A DNA stretch of 24,749 bases from Phytophthora sp. 'mugwort' (Eukaryota > Oomycota > Peronosporomycetes > Peronosporales > Peronosporaceae). The notes beneath the pieces are model-generated. The model saw only the letters and a program-made list of their open reading frames with translations. It was not told the origin of the DNA and searched no databases. Location: assembly GCA_033558025.1 (NCBI GenBank), contig JAUCEF010000027.1, positions 1 to 24,749 of the forward strand, given 5' to 3'. Below are positions 8,312 to 16,135 of the stretch, one piece after another. The position numbers were made by a program, and so were the translations under genes. Positions within the stretch are counted from its first letter, which is position 1. Every line of letters starts with the position of its first letter.

Positions 8312-8839
8312 TTATAATAAAAATAGTGAATTTAATAATAAAAATAATTCATAATGATTTTTTGCATTTGTATGAATAGAAACATCTATTGGAGGTATAT
8401 CTTTGAATTTTAAAAATTCAGTTTTTAATTCAAAAAAATCTAAAATATTTCGAATTTGAAAATTTAAAATATTTTGATTTTTAAAATTAAAATTTATTTT
8501 AGTTAAATTTTGAAAAAGAAAAATCAAAATTTTTTCTAAAAAATTAAAAATATTTTTTTTTCTTAAAGTTATTTTACAACCTATAATTGAATTTTTTTTG
8601 ATTTTTAAAAAAATATTATTTTTTTTTGATTTTGTTATTATAGGTTTTTGATTTGTTATTAATTTTAAAAGTAAAATTATATTAATTAATTTTTTTTTTT
8701 CAATATTAGCGTTTTTAAAACCAATATTTAAACATATTTTACTTATTTTAGGTATTTCAAATATATTTTTAAAATTTAATTTTGTTAAAAGATCGTATAT
8801 AGTAATATTTTGATAATGGATTTGTAAATTTTTTTTCAT
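8312..8839 (-). CDS. rpl5: Ribosomal protein L5 (uL5m)
   Basis: Large-subunit protein of the central protuberance that contacts 5S rRNA in bacteria. 175 residues, matching the usual length. Recognisable stretches are PKISKICLNIGFKNA (conserved P-K-I-x-K-I-x-x-N-x-G), LLLKLITNQKPIITKSKK (the QKP motif), IGCKITLRKKNIFNFLEK and the C-terminal DVSIHTNAKN, equivalent to the bacterial D-I-x-I-V-T-T-A-K end. It is 6 bases downstream of rpl14, keeping the bacterial spc order rpl14-rpl5, but this pair is separated from the rest of the ribosomal cluster by rrl and a tRNA array. The sequence is diverged and very rich in Lys, Ile and Asn, as for all ribosomal genes here. Confidence 0.93.
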   Translation of the reverse strand: MKKNLQIHYQNITIYDLLTKLNFKNIFEIPKISKICLNIGFKNANIEKKKLINIILLLKLITNQKPIITKSKKNNIFLKIKKNSIIGCKITLRKKNIFNFLEKILIFLFQNLTKINFNFKNQNILNFQIRNILDFFELKTEFLKFKDIPPIDVSIHTNAKNHYELFLLLNSLFLL

Positions 8840-8845
8840 ATATTT

Positions 8846-9217
8846 TTATAAAATATTTGAAGCTAATGCTAATATTTTGAAATTTTTTTTCTTCCGAAAT
8901 TCAGAAGTAATCGGACCAAATATACGTGTTCCTAGGGGTTTATTTTGATTATTTAAAATAATTATACAATTTTTATCAAATTTTATTATATTACCTATTG
9001 TACTTTTTTTTTGATATGTTGTATGTATAATTAAAGCTTTAAATAAATCTCCTTTAATTATTTTAATTTTTTTTTTTTGATTTAAACGTAATTTTTTAGC
9101 AGAAATTAAAATTGTATCCCCAATTTTTCCAATTTTTTTTTTATAAATTTTTATACATTGTCCTATTTTAATACCACTATTATCATTTACTTTTAATTTA
9201 GTTTGAATTTGAATCAT
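8846..9217 (-). CDS. rpl14: Ribosomal protein L14 (uL14m)
   Basis: Large-subunit interface protein, 123 residues, full family length. Conserved L14 features are the start MIQIQTKLKVNDNSGIK (family pattern M-I-Q-x-x-T-x-L-x-V-A-D-N-S-G), KIGDTILISAKK, KALIIHTTYQKK, CIIILNNQNKPLGTRIFGPI (family N-x-x-x-x-P-x-G-T-R-I-F-G-P-V) and FKILALASNIL near the end. It begins 22 bases after trnM on the same strand and is followed closely by rpl5, so the two are probably on one transcript with tRNA punctuation. Confidence 0.96.
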   Translation of the reverse strand: MIQIQTKLKVNDNSGIKIGQCIKIYKKKIGKIGDTILISAKKLRLNQKKKIKIIKGDLFKALIIHTTYQKKSTIGNIIKFDKNCIIILNNQNKPLGTRIFGPITSEFRKKKNFKILALASNIL

Positions 9218-9239
9218 AAATTATATATTAATTTTAAAA

Positions 9240-9311
9240 TGATGAGAGTAGGATTTGAACCTACATCTTCAGATTATGAGCCTGATAAGTTACCTATTAC
9301 TCTATCTCATC
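9240..9311 (-). tRNA. trnM: tRNA-Met (CAU), elongator-like
   Basis: 72-nt cloverleaf. Acceptor GATGAGA/TCTCATC, discriminator A. Anticodon stem TCAGG/TCTGA around CTCATAA gives CAT. The stem lacks the three G-C pairs typical of initiators, so I read it as elongator. Confidence 0.85.
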
Positions 9312-9329
9312 TTATATTTTCTTCCTTTT

Positions 9330-9404
9330 TCGGAAGAAAAGGATTTGAACCTTTGATCTTCTGTTCCCAAAACAGACGCATTAGCCAGACTATGCTACCT
9401 TCCG
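9330..9404 (-). tRNA. trnP: tRNA-Pro (UGG)
   Basis: 75-nt cloverleaf. Acceptor CGGAAGG with TCTTCCG (one G-U), discriminator A. Anticodon stem TCTGT/ACAGA around TTTGGGA gives TGG. Confidence 0.92.
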
Positions 9405-9416
9405 TTTAAAGATAAT

Positions 9417-9488
9417 TAATGATGGTAGGATTTGAACCTACAACATTAGGATTATGATTCCCACGCTCTACCATTAAACTACATCATC
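9417..9488 (-). tRNA. trnM: tRNA-Met (CAU), probable initiator
   Basis: 72-nt cloverleaf. Acceptor GATGATG/CATCATT closes with a weak first pair, as is usual for initiators. Anticodon stem TGGGA/TCCTA around ATCATAA gives CAT. The GGG run on the 5' side favours initiator Met. Assignment relative to the other CAU tRNA at 9240 is tentative. Confidence 0.75.
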
Positions 9489-9512
9489 TTATTAATACTT
9501 TATTAATAAAAT

Positions 9513-9601
9513 AAGTCGAAGTGGGATTTGAACCCACGAGTTAATAAATTAACTGATAGTTTAGCAAACTACTGCCTTAAACCTGACTTGGCTATTCGAC
9601 C
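9513..9601 (-). tRNA. trnS: tRNA-Ser (GCU)
   Basis: 89-nt class II tRNA with a long variable arm (CAGTTAATTTATTAACTCG region). Acceptor GGTCGAA/TTCGACT, discriminator T. Anticodon loop TTGCTAA (GCT). Confidence 0.92.
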
Positions 9602-9613
9602 TAAAATATAAAA

Positions 9614-9685
9614 CTTCTTTGATAGGATTTGAACCTACAACCTAATGGTTAACAGCCATTTGCTCTACCGTTGAGCTACAAAGAA
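9614..9685 (-). tRNA. trnN: tRNA-Asn (GUU)
   Basis: 72-nt cloverleaf. Acceptor TTCTTTG/CAAAGAA, discriminator G. Anticodon loop CTGTTAA (GTT). First of five consecutive tRNAs between rrl and rpl14. Confidence 0.93.
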
Positions 9686-9709
9686 ATAATTATATTTTAA
9701 TTTTTAAAA

Positions 9710-9995
9710 CTTTTAGTATTTTTAAGCTAAATATTTTACAATACTTATACTTAAAACCTATTAATGTAATCATCTTTTACAGTTTTTATATGAAAAATTT
9801 TTAAGAATGGTTTCTTACTTAGATGCTTTCAGTAATTATCCAAAATAAATTTAGCTACTCGGCTATGCCTCTCAACAACCGATACACCAGAGATTTACCC
9901 TTCTCGGTCCTCTCGTACTAGAGTTAGATTCTTGCATTTTTCAAAATATCTATAGAAGATAGGAACCAAACTGTCTCACGACGTTCTAAACCCAA

Positions 9996-10035
<40 letters not shown>

Positions 10036-10113
10036 AACCTTCTTCAGCTCCAGGATGTGATGAGTCGACATCGAGGTGCCAAACGACTCCGTCGATAGGA
10101 GCTCTTAGGAGTC

Positions 10114-10156
<43 letters not shown>

Positions 10157-10592
10157 AATCTTTCCACAAAGAATTATCGGATCACTATGACCGACTTTCG
10201 TCCCTGTTTGATATGTCTATCTTACAGTCAAGCAAGCTTTTACCATTATGCTCTACAATTGATAATATTATCCAATTTGAGCTTACCTTTGTACACCTCC
10301 GTTACTCTTTAGGAGGTGACCGCCCCAGTCAAACTACCAACCATACAATGTCTATTTAAAAAATATTAGTTATTTATTTTAATAAGAGTGGTATTTCAAG
10401 AATATCTATACAATTTACTAGCGTAAAGGTTTAAAAGATTACCACTTATACTACACATATTAGATAAAATAACAATATAAAGATGTAGTAAAGGTTCACG
10501 GGGTCTTTCCGTCTAACTATAGAAAATCCGCATCTTCACGGATAATTCAAATTCACTGAGTCTATATTGGAGACAGCGGGGATGTCGTTACA

Positions 10593-10649
<57 letters not shown>

Positions 10650-10707
10650 GAGTTACGGCCGCCGTTTACTGGGACTTCCATTTAATGCGCAAACATTTCC
10701 TTTTAAT

Positions 10708-10745
<38 letters not shown>

Positions 10746-12338
10746 GTTACCATTTAGCAGAGTCCTAAGTTTTTATTAAACAGTCGCAACCCCCTATTTT
10801 GTGACACCTAATTATTAAAAATAATTAGGTACTTTTTATCCCGAAGTTACAAAGTCATTTTGCCGAGTTCCTTCAATATAGTTCTCTCATTCACCTTAGT
10901 CTACTCGACCTATCCACCTGTGTCGGTTTAGGGTACGGTTTTTAATTAAAAAAGCTATTTCCTGAAAAATTAAAAATTTTTGTCACTTTTTTAAAAAAAT
11001 TTAATTTAAAAATTATCCCATCAAAATCTGCTTTCGTCAAATCTTTCTTAGGGGCCGTTTCACTCTATGTAATACATCTTAACATAGAAACCCTTGGATT
11101 TACGGTGATAACGATTTATATTCGTTATTTTTTGTTACTAATGCCAGCATTTTCTTTTCTGATATCTTCAACATATTTCACAATATATCTTTATTAACAT
11201 ACAGAATGTTCCGCTACCGTTTTATTAAAAATAAAACTTGCCGCTTCGGTAAATTTCTTAAGTCTCGATACATTTTAGGCGCAAAAAAACTAGACCAATG
11301 AGCTATTACGCTTTCTTTAAAGGATGGCTGCTTCCAAGCCTACCTATGGGTTGTAATCATTTTTTCACTTCCTTTTTCACTTAGAATATTATTTAGAGAC
11401 CTTAGCGATCAATCTGGGCTGTTTCCCTTTTGACAAAAGACCTTAGCGCCTAATGTCTGTCTATTTAAATTACTTTTTTTTGTATTCGGAGTTTCCAAGA
11501 ATTCAGTAAGTTTTTACACCCCCTAGCTCAATGAGTGCTCTACCCCAAAAAAAGATTTTAAATGCTCTACTTCAATAGATTTCGCGGAAAACCAGCTATC
11601 TCTGAGTTTGATTAGCCTTTCACTCCTAACCACAAATCATCTCCATATTTTGCCACATATGTGAGTTCGATCCTTCAAATAGTTTTACCTATTTTTCAAT
11701 CTGTTCATGGTTAGATCACTCAGTTTCGGGTCTTATTTATATAACTAAAAAGCTTTTTAAAACTTGATTTATCTACGCCTACTTTATTAAATTAAGCTTG
11801 CTATAAAAATAAACTTGCTGGCCCATTATGCAAAAGGTACACTGTTACTTTTTAAAAAAGTTTCAATTGATTGTTAACATTAAGTTTCAGAATTATTTCA
11901 AACTCAAAAGTTCTTTTTCACCTTTCCTTTACAGTACTTGTCCACTATCGATCATTAATTTTTAAAAGGTTTTGAGGGTGGTTCCCCAATATTCAAAAAG
12001 GCTTACACATAACCCTTTTTACTATTATAAAAACAATTATTATTCTACAGGACTTTCACCTTTTTAAGTAAATTTTTCAAAATTTTTCAAATATTTTTTT
12101 ATTTTTATAAACCTAATTTCCATTTTCACTCGTCATTACTAACGGAATCTCGTTTGATTTTTTTAACAGTTACTTAGATATTTCAATTCACTGTTTTTAA
12201 AATTTTCACAAAAAAAAAGTTTTCTTTAGGAAATTTTTATTTCAAAATAAAATATTATTTAATAAAACTTTTCGCATTTTTTACGTCCTAAAAATCAAAT
12301 TAATGCCAAGGCATCCACTTAATGCTTTTATTATTATT
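9710..12338 (-). rRNA. rrl: Large subunit (23S-like) ribosomal RNA
   Basis: Universal LSU blocks are on the minus strand. The 5' block is AAGTGGATGCCTTGGCATTA (near 12302-12321). Peptidyl-transferase blocks in 9960-10330 include the complement of GGATAACAGGCTGAT (near 10115) and AGGTGTACAAAGGTAAGC. The sarcin-ricin loop AGTACGAGAGGACCGAGAA is near 9903-9921, and the 3' block resembles the 23S end (GATGATTACATTAATAGGTTTTAAG). At about 2.63 kb it is near bacterial length, with AT-rich expansion segments around 10930-11010, 11740-11900 and 12040-12290. No intron is apparent. Ends are estimates from family similarity, to within about 15 bases. Confidence 0.97.
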
Positions 12339-12343
12339 TATAC

Positions 12344-12365
12344 TTAAACCATATAAATGGTTTAA
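12344..12365. other. Hairpin at the rrl 5' boundary
   Basis: Perfect 9-bp stem TTAAACCAT/ATGGTTTAA with loop ATAA, lying just upstream of the rrl 5' end and just after the end of the rps4-related reading frame. It is well placed to be a processing signal separating the ribosomal protein transcript from rrl. Confidence 0.45.
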
Positions 12366-12369
12366 ATTT

Positions 12370-12546
12370 TTATTTTTTTTTCAAATATTCATTAATTAAT
12401 TTTAAATTTAAATGAAAAGGATATAAAATTGTTTTATAAGAAGGTTCTTTAAAAAACATACCTGTTTTTATTTTTTTATTTCTATGTAAATAAGAAGTTA
12501 TTAAAGGTTTTGATGGTTTTTTTTCACCTAAAATATATAATAAATA
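12370..12546 (-). CDS. Out-of-frame fragment resembling the C-terminal tail of ribosomal protein S4
   Basis: A 58-codon open stretch in a third frame, directly following and overlapping the end of the repeat ORF, with stop TAA at 12370-12372 and no ATG near its beginning. It reads ...KPLITSYLHRNKKIKTGMFF then KEPSYKTILYPFHLNLKLIN, EYLKKK. From memory of the bacterial S4 tail (L-E-V-D...K-M-E-G-T-F-K-R-K-P...I-N-E-H-L-I-V-E-L-Y), the L, G, F and P fall at the same spacing, and N, LI and E recur near the end. rps4 just upstream stops right after its S4 domain without this tail. I infer a displaced end of rps4. Two single-base shifts of -1 type (or two missing bases) would be needed to join it through the repeat ORF. 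Confidence 0.45.
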   Translation of the reverse strand, partial: YLLYILGEKKPSKPLITSYLHRNKKIKTGMFFKEPSYKTILYPFHLNLKLINEYLKKK

Positions 12547-13124
12547 TTATTTTTATAAGAATATTTGTTATTTTTTTGATAAGGATATTTATTATAACGT
12601 TTATAAGAAGAAGAATATTTATTCTTTTCTTGATTAAAATGCTGTTTATAAAATTTTTTATCTCCTTTCAAACTATTATTTTTTTGAAAATTTCTAGTTC
12701 TTTGAAAACCTTCATTTTTTTGAAAATTTCTATTTTTTTGAAAACCTTCATTTTTTTGAAAATTTCTATTTTTTTGAAAATTTCTATTTTTTTGAAAACC
12801 TTCATTTTTTTGAAAATTTCTATTTTTTTGAAAACCTTCATTTTTTTGAAAATTTCTATTTTTTTGAAAACCTTCATTTTTTTGAAAATTTCTAGTTCTT
12901 TGAAAACCTTCATTTTTTTGAAAATTTCTAGTTCTTTGAAAATCTTCGTTTTTTTGAAAATTTCTAGTTCTTTGAAAATCTTCGTTTTTTTGAGAATTTT
13001 TATTTTTTTGAAAATTTCTATTTTTTTGAAAACCTTCGTTTTTTTGAGAATTTCTATTTTTTTGAAAACCCTCGTTTTTTTGAGAATTTTTATTTCTTTG
13101 AAAATTTTTATTATCCTTTTGCAT
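12528..13124 (-). CDS. Hexapeptide-repeat ORF, possibly an expanded part of rps4 (orf198)
   Basis: A 198-codon ORF starting 2 bases after the rps4 stop. Residues 8-151 are 24 tandem hexapeptides, mostly FQKNEG and FQKNRN alternating (36-bp DNA unit), with variants FQRTRN, SQKNEG and FQKNED. A 47-residue tail rich in Lys, Asn and Tyr follows (YKRYNKYPYQKNNKYSYKN). The sequence is hydrophilic, basic and probably disordered, with no known domain. Other frames through the array are also open because the unit is a multiple of three. Frame choice rests on the polar composition and the longer continuation past the array. It may be a separate protein, or an inflated linker between the S4 domain of rps4 and its C-terminal tail, which lies just downstream in another frame. 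Confidence 0.45.
   Translation of the reverse strand: MQKDNKNFQRNKNSQKNEGFQKNRNSQKNEGFQKNRNFQKNKNSQKNEDFQRTRNFQKNEDFQRTRNFQKNEGFQRTRNFQKNEGFQKNRNFQKNEGFQKNRNFQKNEGFQKNRNFQKNRNFQKNEGFQKNRNFQKNEGFQRTRNFQKNNSLKGDKKFYKQHFNQEKNKYSSSYKRYNKYPYQKNNKYSYKNNIYYIF
12672..13103. repeat. 18/36-bp tandem repeat array
   Basis: About 24 copies of an 18-bp unit arranged as near-perfect 36-bp higher-order repeats. On the plus strand, TTTTTTTGAAAACCTTCA alternates with TTTTTTTGAAAATTTCTA. Copies near the 13100 end are more diverged than those in the middle, the usual sign of ongoing unequal exchange or slippage in the centre. There are no unique spacers, so this is not a CRISPR array. Confidence 0.95.
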
Positions 13125-13126
13125 AT

Positions 13127-13588
13127 TTATTTAATAATATGAATAATATCACCTTTATGTAATATAAAATTAGATTTACTTATAATTTTATTATTAACCT
13201 TAATTTTTTTATGATTAATTAATTGTTTTGCTTGAAAAATAGTTTTAACTAATTTTAATCTTACAAGATTTATATCTAAGCGACTTTCTAATAAAATTAC
13301 AAATTTTTTAAAGATATTTATTTTATTATCTTTTTTTAATAATTTTTGAAATAAATTTTTTAATTGATATTCATGAATACATCCATAAAAATTCCGAAAT
13401 TGTTGTTTTTCAAATAATCTTTTTTGAAAAAATTTTTTACGTTTTTCAGGTTTTATTTCTTTTCGATATCTTAATTTTTTTTTAAATAAATTCCATTTTT
13501 TTGATTTTAATTTTAATAAGTTTAAATTTTTATGTATGTTCCTATTATTTTGAAAACATATTTTATTTCTCGGTCTTAATTTATTCAT
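13127..13588 (-). CDS. rps4: Ribosomal protein S4 (uS4m), lacking its C-terminal tail in frame
   Basis: Small-subunit assembly protein, 153 residues here, short for the family (about 200 in bacteria). The N-terminal half has the expected basic region and FRNFYGCIHEYQLKNLFQK. The S4 RNA-binding domain at about 99-150 is well preserved: LLESRLDINLVRLKLVKTIF then QAKQLINHKKIKVNNKIIS and HKGD. The frame ends (TAA 13127-13129) immediately after the S4 domain, where bacterial S4 continues for some 50 residues. A candidate for the missing tail lies at 12370-12546. It is 8 bases downstream of rps2. Identity is firm. Whether the protein ends here or continues by frameshifting through the repeat ORF is unknown. 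Confidence 0.9.
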   Translation of the reverse strand: MNKLRPRNKICFQNNRNIHKNLNLLKLKSKKWNLFKKKLRYRKEIKPEKRKKFFQKRLFEKQQFRNFYGCIHEYQLKNLFQKLLKKDNKINIFKKFVILLESRLDINLVRLKLVKTIFQAKQLINHKKIKVNNKIISKSNFILHKGDIIHIIK

Positions 13589-13596
13589 CTTATTTA

Positions 13597-14190
13597 TTAA
13601 AATATTTTACGTAATAAATACATTAAAGTATATATTGATTGAATATTTTTAGAATTCATTACTACAGGATAATTAATATTTTGTATAGTTTGACTTGTAT
13701 TTACTAATGAAATAGTAGGAATTTTTAAAACAGAAAGTTCTTGATTTAAAAAAGTATCTTTTACAGAACTTTTTATAACTAAAATTAATTTAATTTCATT
13801 TTCTTTTAATAAATAATTAATTATCTTATTAAATGTTGTATTCATAATTTTATTAGTAATTAAACCATTTACCCATTCTTTTGTAAAAAAAATGATATTT
13901 GGATTTTTTTTTATAAAAGATGTAGTTAATAAAAATTTAATTTCATTATCATTCCCTATTATTAAAATTTTTTCATTTTTTTTTAATATAATTTTAGTTA
14001 AATTAAATATACGTTTTAAAAAAAATGAAACATTTTTTAAATTAATTATAGTATAATCATGTCTACTTCCAAATATAAAAGATAATAATTCTTTATTTGT
14101 ATCTATTAAAGATTCTCCATACATATTTTTTGATTTAAATAATAAATTTAATAAAATATTATTATGTTTTTTTTTTTTTTTTTGTATCAT
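13597..14190 (-). CDS. rps2: Ribosomal protein S2 (uS2m)
   Basis: Small-subunit protein, 197 residues, slightly shorter than the bacterial 220-240. Family landmarks are FGSRHDYTIINLKNVSFFLK (bacterial R-N-x-x-x-I-I-D-L), ILIIGNDNEIKFLLTTSF then FFTKEWVNGLITN (equivalent to the R-W-x-x-G-x-L-T-N motif), LILVIKSSVKDTFLNQELSV then KIPTISLVNTS (bacterial E-A-x-x-L-x-I-P-x-I-x-x-V-D-T-N), and YPVVMNSKNIQSIYTLMYLL near the C terminus (P-G-N-D-D-x-x-x-S-I). It is 6 bases after rpl6 and 8 bases before rps4, the usual mitochondrial order rpl6-rps2-rps4. Confidence 0.93.
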   Translation of the reverse strand: MIQKKKKKHNNILLNLLFKSKNMYGESLIDTNKELLSFIFGSRHDYTIINLKNVSFFLKRIFNLTKIILKKNEKILIIGNDNEIKFLLTTSFIKKNPNIIFFTKEWVNGLITNKIMNTTFNKIINYLLKENEIKLILVIKSSVKDTFLNQELSVLKIPTISLVNTSQTIQNINYPVVMNSKNIQSIYTLMYLLRKIF

Positions 14191-14196
14191 ATTTAA

Positions 14197-14802
14197 TTAT
14201 TTTTTACTTTTTTTTCCCTCTTTTTGTAAAATTTTTTCATTTTTTAATAATAAACCTTTTCCTTTATATGGTTCAGGTTTTTTATGATTTTTAATATAAT
14301 GTACAAATTGATGTAAAAAAATATAATCGATACTACTAAAAATTAAAGTATTTGTTTGATTAATAATTTCAATATTTAATGGAATTGGAATTCTAATATT
14401 ATGACTAAAACCTAATTTTAAAATTAAAGTATTATTTTCAATAAAAGCTTTAAAACCTATACCTTTTAATATTAAATTAATTTTAAAACCTTGTAAAACA
14501 CCTTTTATTTTTATTTTTATTAATTTATTGTATAAATTTAAAATACTTTTTTTTTTTTTATTTTTATTAACAATAATTAATAATTTATTTTTTTTTATAA
14601 AAAAATATAAATCATTAATTATTGTTAAAGATAATAAACCTAAAGATGTTTCAAAAAAAATTATTTTATTATTACTATAAATTTTTAAATCTGTTGGAAA
14701 AATAAAAGTTTTATCAATAAAAAATAAATTAATATTTCCTAAAGAACTTTTAAAAAAATTTTTATTTTTTAATTTAACATTTTTTTTTATTATTTTTATC
14801 AT
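14197..14802 (-). CDS. rpl6: Ribosomal protein L6 (uL6m)
   Basis: Large-subunit protein, 201 residues. The C-terminal half holds the family signature VHYIKNHKKPEPYKGKGLLL (P-E-P-Y-K-G-K-G-I), preceded by GVLQGFKINLILKGIGFKAF (bacterial G-V-x-x-G-x-x-x-x-L-x-x-x-G-x-G-Y) and LKLGFSHNIRIPIP (L-x-L-G-F-S-H). The N-terminal half is strongly diverged. It lies 6 bases downstream of rps8. The end is lysine-rich (KILQKEGKKSKK), as in bacterial L6. Confidence 0.95.
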   Translation of the reverse strand: MIKIIKKNVKLKNKNFFKSSLGNINLFFIDKTFIFPTDLKIYSNNKIIFFETSLGLLSLTIINDLYFFIKKNKLLIIVNKNKKKKSILNLYNKLIKIKIKGVLQGFKINLILKGIGFKAFIENNTLILKLGFSHNIRIPIPLNIEIINQTNTLIFSSIDYIFLHQFVHYIKNHKKPEPYKGKGLLLKNEKILQKEGKKSKK

Positions 14803-14808
14803 AATTTT

Positions 14809-15189
14809 TTAAATAATTTTACAAATCAATTCACCACCAACATTTAATTTTTTAGCTTGTAAATCTGTTAAAATACCAATAGATGTTGAAAGAATATAAA
14901 ATCCTGTTTTTTTTTTATATAAATCCTTATTAGCAATATATAAACGTTTTCCCGGTTTTGATAAACGTTTTATTTCAGTAATAACTGCTTTATTTTTTCT
15001 ATATTTTAAATAAATCTCTAATTGATTTTTGGAATTTATCTTATAACTTTTTATAAAACCTTCTTTAATTAAGATATTTAAAATATTTATACTTTGTTTT
15101 GATTTTTGTTGTACTATTTTTGATTTTTTTACTAAATAACCATTTTTTATTTTTGAAAATAAATTGGAAAGAGTATCTGTTATAATCAT
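14809..15189 (-). CDS. rps8: Ribosomal protein S8 (uS8m)
   Basis: Small-subunit 16S-binding protein, 126 residues, normal length. N terminus MIITDTLSNLFSKIKNGYLV matches the bacterial M-x-D-x-I-A-D-M-L-T-R-I-R-N-A. The middle has ILNILIKEGFIKSYKI (V-L-x-x-E-G-Y-I), RLSKPGKRLYIANKDL (I-S-x-P-G-x-R-V-Y), GFYILSTSIGILTDLQAKKL (I-x-S-T-S-x-G-x-M-T-D-x-x-A) and the C-terminal VGGELICKII (G-G-E-V-L-C). It is 7 bases downstream of rps14. Confidence 0.97.
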   Translation of the reverse strand: MIITDTLSNLFSKIKNGYLVKKSKIVQQKSKQSINILNILIKEGFIKSYKINSKNQLEIYLKYRKNKAVITEIKRLSKPGKRLYIANKDLYKKKTGFYILSTSIGILTDLQAKKLNVGGELICKII

Positions 15190-15196
15190 AATTAAA

Positions 15197-15496
15197 TTAC
15201 CAACTATATTTAGAAATACCGGGTAAAAACCCTTTTGATGCTAATTTACGTAATTGGATTCTGGATATTTTAAATAAACGATAAATACTTTTAGAACGTC
15301 CAGTTAAAACACACACATTTTTAATTCTAGTAATTGATGAATTTTGATGGAAAAAAAACCACTTTTGTTGTAATTTCCATCTTAAATTTTTTTCAATATT
15401 TAAATTTTTTGAAAGAATTTTTAAAGTTAATCTATTTTTTTCAAAATTTTTAAATAAATTACGTTGTTTAATATTTTTTTTAATTTTTTTTTGCAT
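15197..15496 (-). CDS. rps14: Ribosomal protein S14 (uS14m)
   Basis: Small-subunit protein, 99 residues from the ATG at 15496. The open frame continues upstream through tRNA-Ala to 15628, but that part is antisense and RNA-gene sequence, so the start giving MQKKIKKNIKQRNLFKNFEK is chosen. Family motifs are LRWKLQQKWFFFHQNSSITR then IKNVCVLTGRSKSIYRLFKI (bacterial R-N-R-C-x-x-T-G-R-P-R-x-x-x-R-x-F-x-x-S-R) and SRIQLRKLASKGFLPGISKY ending in SW. Only one Cys remains (no zinc motif), as in the Zn-free S14 form. It follows trnA closely and precedes rps8, as in the bacterial spc operon. Confidence 0.95.
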   Translation of the reverse strand: MQKKIKKNIKQRNLFKNFEKNRLTLKILSKNLNIEKNLRWKLQQKWFFFHQNSSITRIKNVCVLTGRSKSIYRLFKISRIQLRKLASKGFLPGISKYSW

Positions 15497-15522
15497 AAAA
15501 TTATATTTAAGAAAGATAAATA

Positions 15523-15595
15523 TGGAGATAATCGGATTCGAACCGATAACATTATATTTGCAAAACATACTTTCTACCAGTTGAAATATATCCCC
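15523..15595 (-). tRNA. trnA: tRNA-Ala (UGC)
   Basis: 73-nt cloverleaf. Acceptor GGGGATA/TATCTCC, discriminator A. Anticodon stem TATGT/ATATA around TTTGCAA gives TGC. T-loop TTCGAAT. Confidence 0.92.
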
Positions 15596-15597
15596 AA

Positions 15598-15670
15598 TAA
15601 GTGTATTGGGATTTGAACCCAAGACCATCAGATTAAAAGTCCGGTGCTCTACCAGCTGAGCTATACACTT
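15598..15670 (-). tRNA. trnK: tRNA-Lys (UUU)
   Basis: 73-nt cloverleaf. Acceptor AAGTGTA/TACACTT, discriminator A. Anticodon loop CTTTTAA (TTT). Only two bases separate it from trnA. Confidence 0.94.
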
Positions 15671-15680
15671 ATTTAAAAAA

Positions 15681-16074
15681 TTAATTAATTCTTATAAAAA
15701 TTTTATTTAATAATAAAAATTTTTTATTTAAAATATAATTAATTTTTTGTTTTAATATTTTATTAAAAATTGAAGTTTTTTGTATTTTAATATTTTGATT
15801 TTTTTTATAAATAGATAATTTTTTTGTTATAAATAACTCAAAATTAAAACAAAAAGTTTTATAAGAATTATTAAAAAAATAAATAATATTATTTTTTTCA
15901 AAATTAATTTGATTTTTTTTTTTATTATCAAAAATTATTTTTTTTTTTCTAAATTTTAAATTATAACAAATTTTAGGTAAAAAAAAAATAAGTAATAAAA
16001 AAATAAAAATTAAAAAAAAAAAATAAAAACCAAGAAACTTGATTAAAAAATGAAAATTGATCGAATTGTGGCAT
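15681..16074 (-). CDS. atp8: ATP synthase F0 subunit 8, interrupted by one frameshift
   Basis: Small membrane subunit of the ATP synthase stator. The start MPQFDQFSFFNQVSWF (ATG at 16074) is the classic Atp8 N terminus, M-P-Q-x-D-x-x-x-F-x-x-Q-x-x-W. It leads into a Phe/Leu/Ile helix and then a long basic, Asn/Lys-rich tail ending at TAA 15681-15683. The plain frame stops after about 36 codons. The shift lies in the 12-base homopolymer at 16012-16023 (T on the coding strand). With 11 bases the frame continues as LFFFLIFIFLLLIFFLPKIC and stays open to the end, giving 130 residues, a normal length for protist Atp8. The interruption hides this gene from simple ORF calls. It lies between orf222 and trnK. 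Identity rests on the N-terminal motif and topology. Confidence 0.85.
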
Positions 16075-16135
16075 AATTTTATAATAAATTTTTATTTCTT
16101 CAACATATATTTTTCTTGAAAGAACACTTTTATTT

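Noticed and set aside
9203..9409. Plus-strand ORF of 68 codons
   Set aside because: It lies antisense to trnM and trnP. Its motif RVGFEPTSSD is the typical false translation of a tRNA T-arm.
12672..13103. Possible CRISPR array
   Set aside because: Units are contiguous 18-bp coding repeats with no unique spacers, and there are no cas genes.
12510..13142. Long plus-strand ORF (210 codons) and an 81-codon minus-strand ORF through the repeat array
   Set aside because: The repeat unit is a multiple of three, so several frames are open by construction. The products are monotonous Phe/Leu/Ile or Lys/Ile strings with no continuation beyond the array.
15497..15628. Upstream extension of the rps14 frame
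   Set aside because: It runs through tRNA-Ala and into trnK. The ATG at 15496 gives a normal S14 N terminus.
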